DNA from: Desulfobacteraceae bacterium
GTDB taxonomy: Bacteria; Desulfobacterota; DSM-4660; Desulfatiglandales; Desulfatiglandaceae
Reading direction: 5' to 3'
NCBI GenBank assembly: GCA_011048855.1
Contig: DSCZ01000435.1
Coordinates: 1-6,905, forward strand
Length of the DNA stretch: 6,905 bases
Under the pieces are notes generated by a model. The model was not told the DNA's origin, did not search any database, and saw only the letters and a program-made list of their open reading frames with translations. How positions within the stretch are numbered: position 1 is the first letter of the stretch; the number at the start of each line of letters is the position of its first letter. The position numbers and the translations under genes were made by a program. Positions 5,382 to 6,905 of the stretch are shown one piece after another.

Positions 5382-5618
5382 ATGGACAAGGCTGCGGGAT
5401 TTATTGAAGTGGATATGTTTTCCAGCGATGTGGATGATGAATCTCATCCCGAGGCCGCGGCTTTCAAGGAACTGCTTGAGGATGTGGCATCCGAATATGA
5501 CTGCACCCTCTGTTCGTTCGAAGTAAGCAGTGGAACGGCGGTGTTTTCGTTCGACAGCGAAGAGTTGACTGCAGAGATCCTGAAATTGCTTCAGCAGGAC
5601 GAAAACGATGAATCTTGA
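5382..5618 (+). CDS. Small acidic protein of unknown function
   Basis: A 78-residue, strongly acidic protein beginning MDKAAGFIEVDMF and ending LLQQDENDES. I do not recognise its family. The pattern suggests a small alpha/beta fold: a helix around AAAFKELLEDVASEY (34-48), two strands in CTLCSFEVSSGTAVFSF (50-66), then a helix SEELTAEILKLLQQ (68-81 in the longer count, near the C-terminus). Two cysteines form CTLC, but there is no second pair for a metal site. It has no signal peptide or membrane segment, so it is probably cytoplasmic. The ATG at 5382 is preferred, with AGAGGG five bases before it; a GTG at 5337 overlapping the panB stop would add 15 basic residues unlike the rest. Its last 11 bases overlap trmJ, which points to coupled translation and supports it being a real gene. 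Confidence 0.72.
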   Translation: MDKAAGFIEVDMFSSDVDDESHPEAAAFKELLEDVASEYDCTLCSFEVSSGTAVFSFDSEELTAEILKLLQQDENDES

Positions 5619-6348
5619 TCACATCGCGATCGTACTCCACCGGCCTCAAATCCCGGAAAATATAGGTGCGGCGGCCCGCGCGATGAACAATATGGGGCTC
5701 AGCCGGTTAATACTGTCGGCCCCCGAAAACTGCGATCTTTCCCGCGTTGTCAAAATGGCCACCGGCACCTCGATAGATATCGTGGAGCAGATGGAGGTTT
5801 ACGATAATCTGGAAAATGCACTCGGCCCATTCAGCTTTGTTGCAGGAACTACGGCCCGGATCGGATCCCACCGGCCTGCGATGACCACGCCCCGTTTGGT
5901 CGCCGGGGAGCTCTCGGCTATATCGGAGAGGAACCACGCCGCCATCGTATTCGGCCCTGAAGATCGGGGGCTCGCAAACGATGATCTCCGGATCTGTCAC
6001 ACCATTGTTCGTATCCCTACCTTCGGCTTCTCGTCCATAAACCTCGCACAGTCCGTTATGATCATATGCTATGAAATCATGATGGCTTTGGAAGAACCGA
6101 CTGAAAGATCCATCCCCCGGCTGGCGGATGGATTTGAACTGGAGGGAATGTATTCGCATCTTAGAGAGGTTTTGCTCAAGATCGGTTTTATCGACCGTCA
6201 GAATCCCGATCACTGGATGCTGAACCTGCGCCGGTTTTTTTCGCGTATTCAGCTGCGGGCACGGGAAGTGAGGGTTATAAGAGGAATATGCCGTCAGATG
6301 GACTGGTACACTGAACAGGTTGAAAAAAAACGAAAGGATGGTTTATGA
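5608..6348 (+). CDS. trmJ: tRNA (cytidine/uridine-2'-O-)-methyltransferase TrmJ (SPOUT family)
   Basis: TrmJ is a SPOUT-class enzyme that uses SAM to methylate the ribose 2'-OH at position 32 of the tRNA anticodon loop. The 246-residue product has the family's knot motifs: PENIGAAARAMNNMG (16-30) with Asn18 and the catalytic-type Arg24, FGPEDRGL (115-122), and IPTFGFSSINLAQSV (136-150), which forms the SAM-binding trefoil knot. A GTTAR segment (80-84) is also typical. The C-terminal extension LRRFFSRIQLRAREVRVIRGI (207-227) is the feature that separates TrmJ from shorter TrmL/TrmH relatives. The ATG at 5608 has AGGA eight bases upstream and overlaps the preceding gene by 11 bp. Its stop overlaps the next start as ATGA. 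The exact target is inferred from the family; some TrmJ homologues differ in nucleotide preference. Confidence 0.93.
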   Translation: MNLDHIAIVLHRPQIPENIGAAARAMNNMGLSRLILSAPENCDLSRVVKMATGTSIDIVEQMEVYDNLENALGPFSFVAGTTARIGSHRPAMTTPRLVAGELSAISERNHAAIVFGPEDRGLANDDLRICHTIVRIPTFGFSSINLAQSVMIICYEIMMALEEPTERSIPRLADGFELEGMYSHLREVLLKIGFIDRQNPDHWMLNLRRFFSRIQLRAREVRVIRGICRQMDWYTEQVEKKRKDGL

Positions 6349-6905
6349 GCCGAACTCAAGCGAGTATCGAGTCGATGACAAATGAAGATCTCGCCCGGTT
6401 TGTGGTGGATCTTTTCCATCGCATAGCGGTGCACCACGGGCTGTGGTTTACTGAAATCATTCACCAGATGGGCATGGAAAAAGCACTGACTGTGATGGAA
6501 GAAGCCTATTCCCGGAGCTATGACGTTCAGATGAAACGACTCGGGAAATTTTTCGGCTTTGAAATGGACGGGGGTGTACCAGGTCCTCTGGCTGCAATGC
6601 CCCGCGAATCACTGGTCGCCTTGACAGAGGAGATCGCAAAAAACTGGCTTGCAAACGACGGCCTGTGGTTCCAGGCTGTTGAGTTCGACAGCGGCATGTT
6701 CGATGCCAAGCGCTGTAACGACTCCTGCTGGGCGAGGTTTTCTCCGTTCGAGGCGTGGTCCATAAAACGGTTCCTCGGACTTCCGAAGGCAGGTGGGCTC
6801 GATGCCCTGAAAGCGGCTCTGGATCACCGGCTTTACGCGAGGATCAACCGGCAGTCGATAGCCGAGGAGACTGAAGACAGCTTCGTATTCATGATGAATG
6901 AATGC
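6345..6905 (+). CDS. DUF6125-like protein with internal duplication, partial (right edge)
   Basis: The frame begins at the ATG sharing ATGA with the trmJ stop and stays open for 187 codons to the last base, so the C-terminus is missing. Two 59-residue segments align without gaps: 14-72, with HHGLWFTEIIHQMGMEKA, and 88-146, with NDGLWFQAVEFDSGMFDA. Both carry GLWF near the middle and end in FFGF or FLGL. The second unit continues with GGLDALKAALDHRLY and FVFMMNEC, which resembles the start of the DUF6125 / 2-amino-thiazoline-carboxylate hydrolase-like domain, where a Cys is followed by a conserved C-terminal block that is cut off here. The family is recalled from pattern, not from a search, and its function is unknown. 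The tight overlap suggests co-translation with trmJ. No membrane segment or signal peptide is visible. Confidence 0.72.
   Translation, partial: MSRTQASIESMTNEDLARFVVDLFHRIAVHHGLWFTEIIHQMGMEKALTVMEEAYSRSYDVQMKRLGKFFGFEMDGGVPGPLAAMPRESLVALTEEIAKNWLANDGLWFQAVEFDSGMFDAKRCNDSCWARFSPFEAWSIKRFLGLPKAGGLDALKAALDHRLYARINRQSIAEETEDSFVFMMNEC

Noticed and set aside
5707..6213. Minus-strand ORF of 168 codons
   Set aside because: It is the antisense shadow of trmJ, whose SPOUT motifs are clear on the plus strand.

Overview
The window looks like chromosomal DNA of a Gram-negative, type IV pilus-bearing bacterium, most likely a Desulfobacterota (deltaproteobacterial) lineage. This placement is an inference. 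It rests on the gene mix (tandem PilT-like ATPases, an MJ0042-type zinc-ribbon protein, a DUF6125-like protein), moderate G+C, and intergenic palindromic and hexamer repeats. There is no rRNA or marker gene to confirm it. I see no tRNA or rRNA gene, CRISPR array or phage gene.

Left half (about 1-4060), minus strand, read right to left. The cluster starts with pilT, a canonical twitching retraction ATPase with a GTG start. A second, divergent PilT/PilU-family ATPase follows. Next is a 217-residue protein joining an N-terminal four-cysteine zinc ribbon to a receiver-like domain that has lost the usual phosphorylation residues. Then come a class I SAM-dependent methyltransferase and a small cysteine-rich protein with a TTG start that runs off the left edge. 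Spacings are short (1-33 bp) except for one gap of 217 bp. That gap is filled by a foldback, MITE-like element of about 173 bp flanked by a perfect 10-bp direct repeat and placed exactly at the stop codon of the second ATPase. Removing it restores a spacing of roughly 33 bp, so the group was probably one compact operon before the insertion.

Middle (4061-4506). This is a divergent control region. A good sigma70-type promoter faces left towards pilT (-35 at 4174-4179, -10 at 4152-4157) and another faces right (TTGACA, 17 bp, GATAAT at 4215-4243). Small palindromes lie between them. The rightward promoter would give panB an untranslated leader of about 255 nt. Most of that leader is a composite palindromic repeat: two copies of a short GC-rich hairpin bracket a perfect 9-bp stem and a larger imperfect inverted repeat built from GTCGGN-like hexamers.

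Right half (4507-6905), plus strand: panB (pantothenate/CoA synthesis), a small acidic protein of unknown function, trmJ (tRNA 2'-O-methyltransferase), and a DUF6125-like protein cut by the right edge. The last three are translationally linked by 11-bp and 4-bp overlaps, so this is one operon mixing cofactor synthesis, tRNA modification and two uncharacterised genes. The best candidates for something new are the zinc-ribbon/pseudo-receiver protein tied to pilus retraction, the foldback element at the pilT-like stop codon, and the structured repeat forming the panB leader.
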